In this document: piece after piece, positions 19,821-31,872 of the stretch | How positions within the stretch are numbered: position 1 is the stretch's first letter | Layout of the letters: the number at the start of each line of letters is the position of its first letter | Made by a program: the position numbers and the translations under genes | Notes under the pieces: model-generated | The model's input: the letters and a program-made list of their open reading frames with translations, nothing else | What the model was told of the DNA's origin: nothing | Database searches by the model: none | Assembly: GCF_042100115.1 (NCBI RefSeq) | Contig: NC_091280.1 | Location: 1,550,001 to 1,614,000, forward strand | Source: Alternaria dauci | Lineage: Eukaryota > Ascomycota > Dothideomycetes > Pleosporales > Pleosporaceae | DNA: 64,000 nt | Reading direction: 5' to 3'

Positions 19821-20480
19821 TTATAATGTTGGAATCCCAAGCACGCTAGCGCCTCTTCGCCGCGCAAAGAGTGACGACGGCTTTTCAGCCCCATGCAACG
19901 GCAGCGTGATCTTGGGTTTCTCCTTATCGACTTGGCCAAAGTCGGGCTCCAATCTGGTGGGGCGCCATTCAGGGGCTTTCTTCTCGGCGTCCGCCTTCTG
20001 CTTGATACGGCGGCGGGCATTGCGCGACTTCTTCTTGCTGTGACTAACCAGTCTTTTATTCTCACACAGCATACCACAATGGTAAGGTAGCTTACGCAGG
20101 TGGTACATCTTGCGCGCCCTCTTTTCTTCTTTGTTTACCCTCTTGTTCCTGCGCCTTTCTTTCGTTCTCTTCCGCCTGGTAGCTTTTTTTGTACAATATT
20201 TTTGCTCCGATTCAAGTGCGTGGTACGGATTCACCGGAGCTGCAAGAGATGGATGATGGAACAATAAGCTGTGAAGTATGCTGGCAGCTGTATAGAGCTC
20301 ATGGATAGGTGTAGCTCGAGTGGGTGGGAAGGCGTAAAGAAACGCGGTGAACTCACACAGTTGAGAGGTATTGGCTTCGCCGGCTTTGCGGCAGTGAGTC
20401 TGCGATATTCGAATTAGCCTGATCAAGTGTTCAAAAGGACAGCATGGCTTTCGTGCAATTTTACTTACATTGGTGGCCAT
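19821..20480 (-). CDS. Small highly basic protein, unknown
   Basis: Not recognised. Exons 20480-20469, 20399-20357 and 20239-19821 join in frame to 157 residues starting MATNTHCRKAGEANTSQLS. The centre is strongly basic (KKATRRKRTKERRRNKRVNK, EEKRARKMYHLRKLPYHCG, SKKKSRNARRRIKQKADAEK) and the C-terminus is more acidic (PEWRPTRLEPDFGQVDKEKP). Such composition would fit an RNA-binding, ribosome-biogenesis or DNA-binding protein, but no family motif is visible. An additional intron inside 20100-20040 is possible but not needed because the frame stays open. The two 5' introns have good GT-AG ends. Confidence 0.55.
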   Translation of the reverse strand: MATNVSKIARKPCCPFEHLIRLIRISQTHCRKAGEANTSQLCEFTAFLYAFPPTRATPIHELYTAASILHSLLFHHPSLAAPVNPYHALESEQKYCTKKATRRKRTKERRRNKRVNKEEKRARKMYHLRKLPYHCGMLCENKRLVSHSKKKSRNARRRIKQKADAEKKAPEWRPTRLEPDFGQVDKEKPKITLPLHGAEKPSSLFARRRGASVLGIPTL

Positions 20481-21399
20481 GGGGTCGGTCGCGAGCTGTT
20501 GTGTGGTGTAGCTGGAGAGCAGGAAACTTGGCGGGAAGACGCGAAGCAGCTACGCTTCACCACTCACCGGACAACCCTAAACCCCTCTCGTCCAGTCACA
20601 AGGCGGCCGCTGCTCGAGATGGCACGGTGTTAAGCTCGAAGGTGGGTCCGTTTCGACACTGGAGGAAGGCACGACTCTCGCCACCTCTGCACCTCGAAAC
20701 ACTACCCAGCACAGTTCACCGCTGTAAGCTCTTAGACTCGCCTGTGGTGAAGTCAAGAGATAGCAATCGATGGTATCTAGTCATTTCAATCGCCTTACTC
20801 ACCTTGGGTGCGCATAATACTCATAATCAGGATTGTTCGAGGGTTGGAGCTGGTGCTGAGTCGCGTTTTCCACGTGGGACGCTCCTTCCTCTATCGCTCT
20901 TTCCCCACGCGTCGCTCATTGTTCACGCGTCGCGCTTTTCGTCAGTGAGTCACAAGCTAGTATGGTAAGACGCGTTGGTCCTGTAAACGCGTCAATTTCC
21001 TTGCCACTGAAGCTCATTTCTGCCTTCGGCTTCATACCACCAGACATCACGACGTCTCTGCTATCTTCACGTTTCGCAATCAGAGGTCTAGCCTGCTACT
21101 GCGGCTGCAGCCATTCGATTAGTGTGTCCACCAATATTGAATGTCAGGTCGTGAAGCATACAGCGTCGCGATTCCTGCACAAACATCTACCAAAAACAGG
21201 CTTAACCCTCTGGCCAATGTTCTGGACGGCCGAGTTAACGCAACAATGCAACGTAGCAACATACACAATACAATCTCATGTCTTTCATCAGCTTGCTGCA
21301 TCACGTAGTTGTCGCCTAGCTGTCGAATCACAAATGCAGGGACGAGATAGTGATACGGATCAGTCTTGAAGGATGTTTTCTTCTCATTGTTTTGTACAT
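20481..21399. other. Intergenic with nothing recognisable
   Basis: Lies between the start of the basic-protein gene and the stop of the SDR gene (both minus). Plus-strand open frames (up to 174 codons at 20444-20968) have no motif. No RNA gene or repeat seen. Confidence 0.5.
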
Positions 21400-22433
21400 C
21401 TATCCAACCCAGTCAATCTCCTTCTCGTACTGCCAGAAGCTACCCGTCTTGTTCTGAATGTCGTGGATTGCGAGCAGCACCGGCGTCTGAGCTCCTTCTT
21501 CTACAGTTCGTGTTCCGTTGCCTAAAAATTGAATACGAAATCAGTATATGCCTCCCTTGCAGTTCATACAAAGCATGCTCACCCTTTGTCATGTCGGTGT
21601 TGACGTAGCCGGGGCAGCAGACGTTGATTAAAACCTTGCTGCCCTTCTCCTTCTCCTGCCTGGCCAGCGCACGTGTGGCTCCGATGATTCCTGCCTTGCT
21701 CACAGCATACCCTGCACTAGGGAACCCAGCGTCCTTTTCTTTACCAGCCTCCACAGCAGCAACGAACTCCTTCATTATGTTTGTGACATCCTCCTCGGTC
21801 TTTGAGGCGAGGAAGCGGTTGCGGACTTCTTCGGAGTATTTGTTTAGTTTACCAGCCATGCTGCCGAGGTTTACAATGCGGCCGGTGGGCTTTAAGAGGG
21901 GGAGGAAGGTGTGGCACGCCTCGAGCGTCTTGTAGTAGTTGCAGTCGAGGGTTGTTTTGACAATGTCAGCGTCTGCGACCGTTAGCATAAGCGATACGTG
22001 GTACGGGAAGCGATACACACTAAAGCCGTCCATGGCAATTCCTGCGTTGTTGATGACAAAGTCAATGCCATCTCTGTGCGTCTGCTTCAAGTGGTCTGCG
22101 AGGGCCTTGATGCTGCTGCTGCTCGTGATGTCAAGCAAGTGGAATTTAATCTCAGAGAACCCTCCGTCGGCCTTCAATGCCTTTGCCTTTTTGAGTTGCG
22201 CATCTTGCTCCAGTTCTTTGACGGCAGCTTCCCCCCTGCCCTGATCACGAGCTGTCAGGTAAATCAGGAAGGGTCCGCTGTTAAGGGGCGACTTGGGGTA
22301 TTGAAGGGCGAGCTGCTGGACAATTGCGCGTCCAATGCCCTATAGGAATCAGTTTCGTACTTGTGAAGGGGCTGTGGATAAGTATAAGTACCTTGTTCGC
22401 GCCGGTCACGACTCCTATTCTGCTGTATGACAT
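21400..22433 (-). CDS. Carbonyl reductase-like short-chain dehydrogenase (CBR1 type)
   Basis: NADPH-dependent classical SDR resembling carbonyl reductase 1, which reduces aldehydes, quinones and ketones. Exons 22433-22392, 22339-22021, 21972-21583 and 21521-21400 give 290 residues. The cofactor motif TGANKGIG is at residues 10-17, NNAG follows FVIN, and the catalytic pair is in SAGYAVSKAG. Other blocks: TTLDCNYYKTLEACH, LLKPTGRIVNLGSMAGKL, INVCCPGYVNTDMT, ending EEGAQTPVLLA...WVG as in CBR1 relatives. The motif TGANKGIG is split by the first intron between K and G. The final exon uses acceptor ttttag at 21522. Confidence 0.92.
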
Positions 22434-22689
22434 GATTGTTGGTGTGCCTCAACCAATGGACGTTCGGAGAAAGAAAGCGAGGACATTGATATGCCACAGC
22501 ATTTTCCCCACATCTGTACCATTAATCATCATCTGAAGAACTAAGCTGTTCGGAGTTACGTAGGTCGATACGTCACTAATCATCGAATCGTCGGTGGATT
22601 CTTCGGCGTCGAAAAGCGCGTCTTACCTGATAGGGTTAGCTCTGTCGAGGACACGATCTGCTGCCTCTCTGCCGTCCTCCAAAATCAAC

Positions 22690-23304
22690 CTACGGAGGGT
22701 CACAGAGCTGCCCATACAACGTTCGATCAATGGTCGAAGACCGGCCACCTGATGCAAAGCTTCTGCCTTTGCTACCTATCATCTGGTCTTCTAGGTACAT
22801 GAACTTCACCTGAGCAACAACAAGCGTCCCCCCTGGGATACTCACGTCGACCATAGCTGCTATCTTGTACAGTGTTGATCGTATCACCCTCCGACCCACA
22901 CTTTGTCGTCTCTCCGGTTGCTCCCCATATCAACCGTGGAACCGTTTGCAGCTTGTCGATGCGGTCGCTATGTCCGGGTACAGACCTGTCTTCTTTGATT
23001 GAATCGTGCCACCAATAGTAAGCTCGTCAGCTGCATTTTCGGAGCCCAGGGCAGATATGGATGCTATATCTGTCAATAGGATACTACCGGAGAAGCAGAA
23101 AGAGTATGGTTAAAGATTGAAGGTTGATATACCATTCTTAGGGTTGACCTGGAGGTATAGATGGTAAATCGAGTCTCGAACGCCGCGTATCTTGCCTACG
23201 GTCGCTGCGTTTCCGGCATCCTCAACTGGCGCCGTGAGTGTAGCTGAGACGGTGAGTAAAACCTGAGCGAAGAAGGCGAGCATCGCAACAAATCTCAAAT
23301 TCAT
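22690..23304 (-). CDS. Putative small secreted protein, possibly frameshifted
   Basis: The first exon (23304-23133) encodes a clear signal peptide (MNLRFVAMLAFFAQVLLTVS) then TAPVEDAGNAATVGKIRGVR and DSIYHLYLQVNPKN. Exon 2 starts at 23069 and continues DIASISALGSENAADELTIG, then GTIQSKKTGLYPDIATASTS before a stop near 22935. A different frame then carries WGATGETTKCGSEGDTI and TVQDSSYGR, which reads as a continuation of the same protein, and another frame carries 22795-22690. So either introns I cannot place exist here or the gene is disrupted by small indels. The family is not named; the function is unknown. The 5' two exons are the firm part. Confidence 0.45.
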
Positions 23305-23746
23305 GGATTGAATGCACAAGAAGGACAGTTGCTTCGCCCTCCAGGCCTCTTTGAATATGATCGTATCTACGCATGGCTTGATCTTGGTCTGCAATATGGC
23401 CGATTGATCACAGCTGCGGCACGCGTAGACATAATCACCACCGGATATCGAACACCCCTGGCTTGTCACATGTGTCAACAAGGCAACACAGAGCCACTCA
23501 TGCCATCATCATGGTGAACTATCACTGCTTAGCAAGAGGTCCATCGTATTTCGCCTACCGGTCAACTGTCATTTTGATCATCCGCACTAACCCAAAGCAT
23601 TAGCGCGGAACGCTAGCACCGTGCACTTGGCGGTTGCCTCTCATCTTCAGGGCCTCTACATATCCACTCACTGGCAGCCATTCTCGACTCGCGATCTCAG
23701 GATTTACAACTGCATTATCAACTCTAAATGGCAACATACGTTTGTC
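23305..23746. other. Divergent intergenic region upstream of SNF2 gene
   Basis: Lies between the outward-facing secreted-protein and SNF2 starts. The SNF2 frame is open leftward to 23621 but has no ATG before 23747. Nothing else seen. Confidence 0.5.
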
Positions 23747-26700
23747 ATGATCGGGCTATCATCGGTTGAGTCTGCCACCCCATGGGTCACGGCCAGACAT
23801 GATCATCGAGCGGCACGCAAGGAAACGGACAGCGCAGCTGACGAAGAGATGAACGATCGCGACCAAGCTAGGTCTATATCTTTGTCTTCAGCGCGCACCT
23901 CTGCAGGAACCGGAGAGTCTGCGCTAATCACTCCAGCACTCTCATCAAACAACGACAATATCAAGAGTGTGGAGATCAAATCACAAGACATGGAGCAGTA
24001 CATCGCTCTTGGCTGCCTTCACCTCAAGCAGCCAATCGATCGCATATCAACGTCTCCACCGTGTGGTGATTGGAATGAACTACTGTACCATGAGCTTCAG
24101 GACGAAATCAAAGCAGTTATTGGCACAGAAGCATCGAGACTGCTGGAAGCTGGTTGGATTCGCTTATTTTCCTATGAAAAATCGCTCAACAGCGCATCTT
24201 CCCGAAGACTTCTCCGCGTTTACTTGTTACCAGAAGACTGGGGTCGCCGTTTTGTCGATCGGAATAGCAAGGGGTTGAAGACTGCTTTGCGACAACTTCT
24301 ACAAAAGATCGACATTTCATCGACTGCTTGGAACGGTGACTGTGAGCAGGGTGAGGTAGGCTATTTTGATCCTTGGGCCGACACAGAAACGTCCTCGTTG
24401 TACTACTTGTTCAATAAGCTACCATCACCTGCGCCAAATCCAGCAGCAATCAAGTGTCGGTATACACGTGCTGCCGTACAAGACGTACTTGAATCTGCAG
24501 CGGTGTCTGAGTGGTCAGAGCTTGGTGAACAGGCGCTGCCAGGGCTCAAAACTAGACTCTACGCTTACCAGACACGTTCGGCGAGTTTGATGCTGCAACG
24601 GGAAGCTTCGCCACAGCTGCAGCTTGATCCACGATTAGAGATCCGCACCGCACCAAACGGGAAGAGGTTTTACTTCGGGGCTCGAGATGGATCGTTTCTG
24701 CAGGAGCCGCGCTACTATGAAACGAACCGTGGCGGTATTCTAGCAGAAACTATGGGCTTGGGAAAGACTGTCATCTGCTTGGCTGTTATCTTGGCAAGTA
24801 AAAAGCATCTTCCTAAAATGCCGGCTGCGTACCGGCCAGCACCTCCTTCCCGAAATCGGCCTGGATCATTGGCAGACATGGCAATCCCAGCTGCGGGTCG
24901 ACACTCTATTCCAGCAAAAGCCTTCTTCGAGCAATCTGAGGCGAATGGTGCGGGAAACATGACGAGGTTCATAGAAGCTCTTGACCGAGACATCCCATTC
25001 TATGAGATACCACCAGATCTCCCACGTATGAATCGGAACACTCGGATACCACTACCACGCCAATTGGTGCTCTCTTCCGCTACCATCATCGTTGTGCCTC
25101 GAAATTTGCTACATCAGTGGCAGTCGGAAATACAAAAGCATGTTCTTCAAGGCGGTCTGAGGATCCTCGTGGTGGATTCTGTACCCAATCGCGCTAGGAA
25201 GACCAAGATACTTCAACAACCCGATGAGACTATGGAATTCCGGAGCGACCTACCAGCTCCTACCGAGCTCATGAAATTTGACGTGGTTTTGTTTACTCGC
25301 AACCGCTTTGAACAGGAGATACAAGACGGTCAGGATGAACTTGGACGACGCATGGTGTCTGGTGCCTCTCGTGTTTGCAATTGCCCTTACATAGGAGCAA
25401 CCCGAATGCCCGATTGCAGCTGCGCTGACACCGATAGAGTCTACGAATCGCCACTGAAGAAAATACACTGGCTACGTATTATCATTGACGAAGGCCATTC
25501 GTTCTCGAGCTCTCTCTCGAATGCTGTATTGGTTGCTAAGCAGATACAGGCCGAAAGACGCTGGGTCGTGTCAGGAAGTAAGTCATACAGAAAGATTTCC
25601 TCCTGCATACGCAAATTGACCTTTTTTCATAGCACCTGCGAAGGATCTAGTGGGTGTAGAGGTGGACATGGCCACAGTTGAAGCAGAAAGCGACCATGCG
25701 TTGCAGCGCGAGCTCGCCATCAACCAGAGGAAATCGTTCGACTTCGATTCAGATGCCAAAGCTGCGAAGGCTCTAGGCATGCTCGCTTCAAATTTCCTTA
25801 TGGTCCGACCCTGGTGCGATAATCCAGAAGGTAAACTTGACTGGGACGAATACATCTACCGTCATGAGCACCAATACAGAAAGACCTATTCCGGATTCTC
25901 ATCGGGCTTTAGTCGAACACTAGAAGGTTTGGTTGTGAAAACACGACCGGAAGACGTTGAAAGGGACATCGTTTTGCCTCCGATGATACACCGGACCGTG
26001 TATCTCAAGCCATGTTGGTTCGATAAAATGATAGCCAACCTCTTCGTTCAAGTCCTCCGCGCGAACGCCATAACAAGTGAAAGGACCGACGTCGATTACC
26101 TTTTTCACAAAAACAGCGTCAAAGCCCGTCATAGTCTCATTAAGAATTTACGTCAGTCCAATTTTACATGGACGGGTTTCAGTCTTTCGGATGTAGTCTC
26201 GACACTTGAGACTACTAGTAAGTATCTTGCCAAAGAGGACAAGAGTTGCTCCCTTGATGACGCAAAGTCCCTCCTGGAGAGCAGCCAAGTCATATCGAAG
26301 CTTATGGCTTCCGCTGGATGGCTCGCATTGAGTACATCTCATGAGATAGGAATAGCTGTCGAGGGTTGGCCAAAGGAGGCCCAGGAGGCCTTTGCACTTG
26401 TTTATCCGGCGAAGCCTATCATGATCGGAGCCACACAGCTGATTGAAGGCCAACTTCACGTCGATAGCAGCATACGTTCTCTAGACCCCACCGCCGGGCT
26501 AGAGGCTATTGGGCATGCCGCAAAAGCAAAAGCTATCGCAATGGCCGAGGAAGAGAGCAAGGCCAAAGAGTCGAACGAGGGCACAGTCGATGACGCACCC
26601 TTGCGGAGGACTGGAGTTCCAACTTCGTTAGTGCAGCCACTGACCAGTCGGCGAGCATCAAATATTACAAGCAAAGTTTCTCCTCCGAAGCCGACAGAAG

Positions 26701-27680
26701 CCAAGCCCGTAGTGGGTGTCAATGGTCACACAGACCGTACATCACCTATTCGCTCGAAGAAACGAAAGCTCACCTTTGACGACGAGATAACAGAACTTTC
26801 CGGAGATTCGAGTTTACGGAATACACGCTTCATAGGTACAATGTCAGCCAAGCTTACCTACCTCTTGGACAAGGTGATGAAACACCAGGTGGAGGATAAA
26901 ATTATCATTTTTTACGACGGTGATAACGCGGCATTCTACATCGCCCAATGCCTTGAGTTGATGTACGTCAACCACCGCATATACGCCAGAACCCTAAACA
27001 ACACTCTGCGGTCCGAGTATGTACGCTTATTCAACGAGGATCCGGACGTTCGCGTCTTGCTCATCGACGTCGCGTGTGGTGCTCTGGGGTTGAACCTGAA
27101 TGCAGCAAGCGTTGTGCTCATTGTGAACCCGATCAATAGGCCAAACATTGAGGCTCAAGCGATCAAACGAGCGCATCGCATTGGACAGACGAAAGAAGTG
27201 CTCGTTGAAACCCTTGTTCTCGAGAACACGATTGAGCATGCCATCTTCAATCGCGCGAAGAAAATGTCTCGTGCTGATCATCAAGAAGCCAAAGAGCTCG
27301 AGGACGACGCTGGCATTATTGAGATTATTCAGAACGCCCAGATACTGCCTGTGGGTGATGATGAGGGTGAAGGCATTTCAAGCTTTGCATTACTGCAGAC
27401 ACCGCAGCAGCTTTTTGGGCGCCCGAACCGGCACAGATACCATCGATATGGAGTTGCAGAGAAAAAGCCGGAGGATGCACCGCAGAAGAAGGCAAAGAAT
27501 TCAAAGGGTGCAGGAAAAGGCAAGGAGGATAATGTGCATGATGCCCACGTTGCGACGCCACCCTCTGGGACCAACTCTGGTCCTAGCCTGCCATTGCGAG
27601 GGCAAGCTCAAGATGTTAGTATGGTAGCGGCTGATGCAGCCTTATCTGTACCAACTGCTAGTATCTTTGGCAATGGTTGA
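23747..27680 (+). CDS. SNF2-family DNA-dependent ATPase/helicase-like protein
   Basis: SF2/SNF2 translocase, probably nuclear, for chromatin or DNA repair. Exons 23747-25577 and 25633-27680 give 1292 residues. Motif I is GILAETMGLGKTVICLAV (P-loop near 337-342), motif Ia IIVVPRNLLHQWQSEI, motif II IIIDEGHSFSS (DEGH, near 580), motif III WVVSGTPAKDL spanning the only intron. The C-terminal lobe has KIIIFYDGDNAAFYIAQCLE, LLIDVACGALGLNLNAASVV, and motif VI QAIKRAHRIGQTKEVLVETL. A Cys pair cluster CNCPYIGATRMPDCSC (from residue 544) precedes motif II. The region between lobes is long (about 300 residues) without a RING finger, unlike Rad5/Rad16. The tail is low-complexity with KK/GKGK runs. ATG 23747 is the first in frame; an upstream exon is possible. 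Confidence 0.9.
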
Positions 27681-27967
27681 GGCACAATGGCTTGTATTCC
27701 GATTTCTGCGCATACTTGCAGGCTCGTTCGCTCGGGTTGACAATGGAGTGTTTCTTCTTTACCCCTTTACCCCTTTATCCATCAGTTTTGGCTTCGGCTT
27801 CAGTTCCGACTGTTTTGGGATGCAATACAGTATGTTGGAGCAAACTTCTATAATACCCTTCTCTAGCTATACTTTTGACATGATGTGCCCAATGCCATTT
27901 TTAGTGAAATATGTACAATGCTGCTTGTCGAGAACGCCGATGAACGCCATGCTAACCAGGACGTGCA

Positions 27968-29539
27968 TTATCGCATCTCCTGCTGACCATCGGTGCCCTT
28001 GACGTCGTCGTGGTTGGTCCATACACTCTCCATGGCCTGTCCCAGGATTTGCATGCCCTCTTCGATTTCTGCTTCGGTGATGACAAGTGGTGGGACGAAC
28101 CTCAAGGTGTTTGTACCACAAGTGATGATGAGCAGACCTCTTTCACGGGCCGCAGTGACAATGGGCGTGGGATCTACATCGAGTTGGAGGCCTAGAATGA
28201 GTCCCTTGCCTCTTACTTCCTTGATCTGGCTCGAGAAGCGCTGTCGCAGAGTATCAAAGTGCTTGCGGAAAGCCTGCTCTTTGGCTGGTATCGAGTCGAG
28301 GATCTCTGGCGATGACAGGCGAGAGAGGATGTACGAAGCGACACGCGATCCGAGAGGGTTGCCGCCGAAGGTGGTGCCATGGTCACCAGTCTTGATGTGT
28401 TCACAGACAAAATCATTGACAATAGTGGCGCCGATAGGGAAACCATTGCCAAGTGCCTTGGCAGTGGTGACAATGTCGGGATGGCATTCCTTGGGATAGC
28501 CTGCGTGTGCCCAGAAGGTACCTGTTCGGCCCAGACCGCACTGGATCTCGTCGAAGATGAGGACTGCGCCGACTTCTGTGCACCTCTTTCGCAGCGCGAG
28601 AAGGAACTCTGGCGTCGCGACATTTACACCACCCTCTCCCTGGATCGGCTCTACAATAACACCACATGTTGCGTCCGTGACTAGCTCGTTGACTGCATTG
28701 ACGTCGTTGAATGTGCCGTACTTGAAGCCGGGCACCATTGGGGAGAATGGCGTCTGGTACTTTGGGTTTGGCGTCGCGCTCAGACTTCCCATGGTCCGGC
28801 CATGGAAGGAGTTGTGGAAGGACACGAACTCGTGCTTGTCCTTGTCGGGCGACATGGACTTGCCGACCTTGCGCGCAAACTTTATGGCAGCCTCGTTGGC
28901 CTCGGAACCGCTGTTGCAGATGAAGGTGCGAGTGGCGCTAGCGAAGCCTCCAGTCGCGTGCGTGAGCTGGATAAGCTGCTTGGACAGCAGGCCAGTGTGA
29001 GGGTTGTGGTAGAGGTTCGAGGTGTGCATGAGTTGCCTGGCCTGTAGTACCGTCGTCAGTCTGGCTGCGTCCCTGGTAGTAGTGGTGAGCGACGTACCTG
29101 TTCTCCAATGACTTGGGCTACACCGGCGTCGCAATGGCCGAGGGCATTGACGGCGATGCCAGCTGTGAAGTCGAGGTACCGCCTGTTCTCAATGTCCCAC
29201 ATGTAGCATCCCTCGCCCTTCTCGAACATGGGTGGTGGCCGTACATAGGTTGGGACCATGTACGGCAGCTGCTGGTTGACCAGGCCGGCTGTCTTGGAGG
29301 ATGGAGGCGGGTCGGGCGTGGCCAGTGTAGAATCGCGCTATACCAAGTCATTATGGGAAGCCCTCGAGAGAGTGCGATGCGAATTGGTTGGTACTCACGG
29401 CTATGGCATCCTTCACATCCTGCGGCAGACTGGACCCCCTAACGGCAGAGGCTGCCGAAGCAAACCGCGCCGGGGTATAGTTGACGCTCCGTGTGCGCAA
29501 TGCAGCGCACACGCGCGTGGAAGCCATTCGTGAAGCCAT
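27968..29539 (-). CDS. ARG8: Acetylornithine aminotransferase, mitochondrial
   Basis: PLP-dependent class III transaminase making N-acetylornithine from N-acetylglutamate semialdehyde in mitochondrial arginine biosynthesis. Exons 29539-29399, 29337-29098 and 29041-27968 give 484 residues. The N-terminus ([20 protein letters not shown]) is Arg/Ser/Ala-rich, a mitochondrial presequence; ATG 29527 is an alternative. Family blocks: [91 protein letters not shown], and the PLP-lysine block [31 protein letters not shown] completes the cofactor site. Confidence 0.95.
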
Positions 29540-30126
29540 TGCAATGTACAAAAATCAAAAGGCGACGCAACAAGTCCAAGGCCTCACCCGATGCGCTCGA
29601 GGTGACTGTTCGCCGTGACGCAACTTCCCAAAATTTTAGCGTGCATGATAAGATAGGCCGACGTCGGAGCGTCCGAGGGGTGCGTCTATGGGCGCCAGGA
29701 ACATCAGCTCCCCAGGGCGTCACTCACTCGCAAACCCCATGCATCTGCACTCACTTCACACCACACCTGCGCATGCAGTGCAAACACGGTAGTCGGCTTC
29801 TCCCAGAGAACTGCAAGGCATTCGGGACAGCGACCGAAAGAATGTCACTGCGCGAGTCATGGCGATTGACGCTGCGGGGAACAGGCCGTCATACACATCT
29901 TGGATATTGTTCTCCGCATCAGCATGGACGGCACCAGACTGCTGCGAGCAAAAGGGTCTTGTATACTGCAGTGTAGCTAACTCGGATAATCGTAGAACAT
30001 TCAAAGGTGGAAGCAAGTACATAAACTATGGTCCGGCTGATACGCGTCGCGTTCCTGTCCCCACGAGCTCCTCACGGTGCATACTTTTCGAACATCCCAT
30101 CTTGACCCGTGTCTAGTGTCCGAACC
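29540..30126. other. Divergent intergenic region, ARG8 / PRISE-type reductase
   Basis: Promoters of two outward-facing genes. Open frames across it have no motif. No RNA gene or repeat seen. Confidence 0.55.
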
Positions 30127-31390
30127 ATGAGCAACCACGCTCTTATTTACGGTGCTTCCGGCATCTCAGGCTGGGCTGTTGTCAATGCCATCCTCAACGG
30201 ATACCCTTCCAAAGATGCTTTCAGCCGAGTCACAGCTATGGTCAATCGGCCACTAACACGTGAGATGGCTCTCTGGCCTGATGACCCCAGACTGCAAATC
30301 GTATCTGGTGTTGATCTAGTCAAAGGAACGCAGAGCGAGCTGGAGAAACAAATAAAAGAAAAGGTCAAAGACGTTGATACTGTCACGCAAGTCTACTTCT
30401 ACTGTAAGTAAAAGGCTCCGTGGAAAGCTGCCGCGTCTAACATGACCAAGCATACAAGCAGATTGACGACCCTGACTCCGAGTGCAAGACCAATGAAGCC
30501 ATGCTCGAGCGCGCTGTGACTGCCATCGATCATCTTTCATCCAAATTGACCTTCGTGCTTCTTCCTACGGGCACCAAAATCTACGGCTGCCAGATGTTGG
30601 ACAAGTTCCCATTTGCGAATGAGCTACCACTCAAGGAGACATTGCCACCGATTCCCGAGCCATACCTCTCCCAGCTTTTCTACTACAACCAGATTGATTG
30701 CTTGAAGCGCATCTCCAAAGGAAAAACCTGGACTTGGTGTGAGGTCCGACCGGACAACATCATCGGATTCGTACCAAACAACAATGCCTACTGCCTCGCG
30801 CAAACGCTTGCCTTGTATCTTTCACTTTATCGATCCATCGAGGGCCAAGGCGCAAAGTGCCCGTTCCCCGGTACTGAAAAGTCGTGGGTGAGCAAGTACA
30901 ATGAGTCTCCGCAAGACATGGTCGCGCACTTCTCAATCCATGCGTCTTTGAACCCAGAGAAAACTGCATCACAGAGCTTCAATGTGGGTGGTCAAGAAGA
31001 TAGCTGGAGCGGCAAGTGGCCGATAATCTGTGATTACTTCAGTCTAACGGGTACTGGGCCTGAAGAGGGGTCGCCACAGCCCGGAGCGTACATTGACGCG
31101 CACAAGAAGGAGTGGGACGAGCTAGAGAAGAAGCACAACCTTAAAAAGGGCAGCGTGGATAGTGATATCACGCATCCGGGATTCCAGGCAAGTGAAGCGG
31201 GCTGCTGAGGGTGTCCTTCTCAGGCGTAGTAGCTAACATGCACCAGTACTTCATCATGACAATGTTCGACTTCGACCGCCAGATGAGCATGGAGGCTTCG
31301 CACAAGGTTGGGTATTCGGAGGAAATAGGAACCAAGGAAACATGGACGGCTGCCTTCGATCGCATGAGGAAAGCAAAAGTTATACCCTGA
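30127..31390 (+). CDS. PRISE/SirQ-like NAD(P)-binding reductase (progesterone 5-beta-reductase family)
   Basis: Extended SDR of the PRISE group (plant progesterone 5-beta-reductase and iridoid synthase; SirQ in fungal clusters), which reduces enones. Exons 30127-30403, 30451-31187 and 31247-31390 give 385 residues. The Rossmann motif is ALIYGASGISGWAVVNAIL. The family active-site region is FVLLPTGTKIYG and LSQLFYYNQIDCLKRISKGK (Tyr-Tyr before the Lys), with WTWCEVRPDNIIGFVPNNN as the typical block. The second intron starts GCAAGT and ends CACCAG: a GC-AG intron. Without it the frame stops and the C-terminus YFIMTMFDFDRQMSMEASH is lost. It is the first of three same-strand metabolic genes. Confidence 0.87.
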
Positions 31391-31872
31391 TGTTGTCGAG
31401 GCAAGGCTCTGCTATCCATGTCAAGGGGTTCGTGCATAAAAAGGTCCGACGTAAGGCTCCTTGAAACTCGTGATTGCCGGGCCCGGTGCCATCTCCACTG
31501 GCGCAGCGGAAACCGAAGATGCACCCAGTTCCGGCTTGTTATGCTCGTCTCCTTGTCAAAGTAGCACCGTCTATGAATAGCGCAATGCCCCTGTGCTACT
31601 AGAGCTATGACGTTCACCACCAATTCATAGCAAAACTACTGACAGCTGCACGACTGGAACGCTTGCGAAGCGATCCAAGTCTCTACGACAAATGGTTTTT
31701 CTCAGTGTTCTACGATGTTTCCATCCGTTGGAGGCCCGCGATACAAGGCTGTCCTGAAGGGCTTAGGCCTGGTGGGGGTGATTTGTTTAGGTACGTCGCG
31801 ATGCTAACACTAGGTATGCACATAATTAGCTCAAACCTCCATTAGAGCATTGGGAACCCAAGACGCTGCTCG
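31391..31872. other. Intergenic, PRISE reductase 3' flank / SGNH upstream
   Basis: A 60-codon frame at 31663-31845 and a minus frame at 31168-31623 have no motif. Nothing else seen. Confidence 0.5.
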
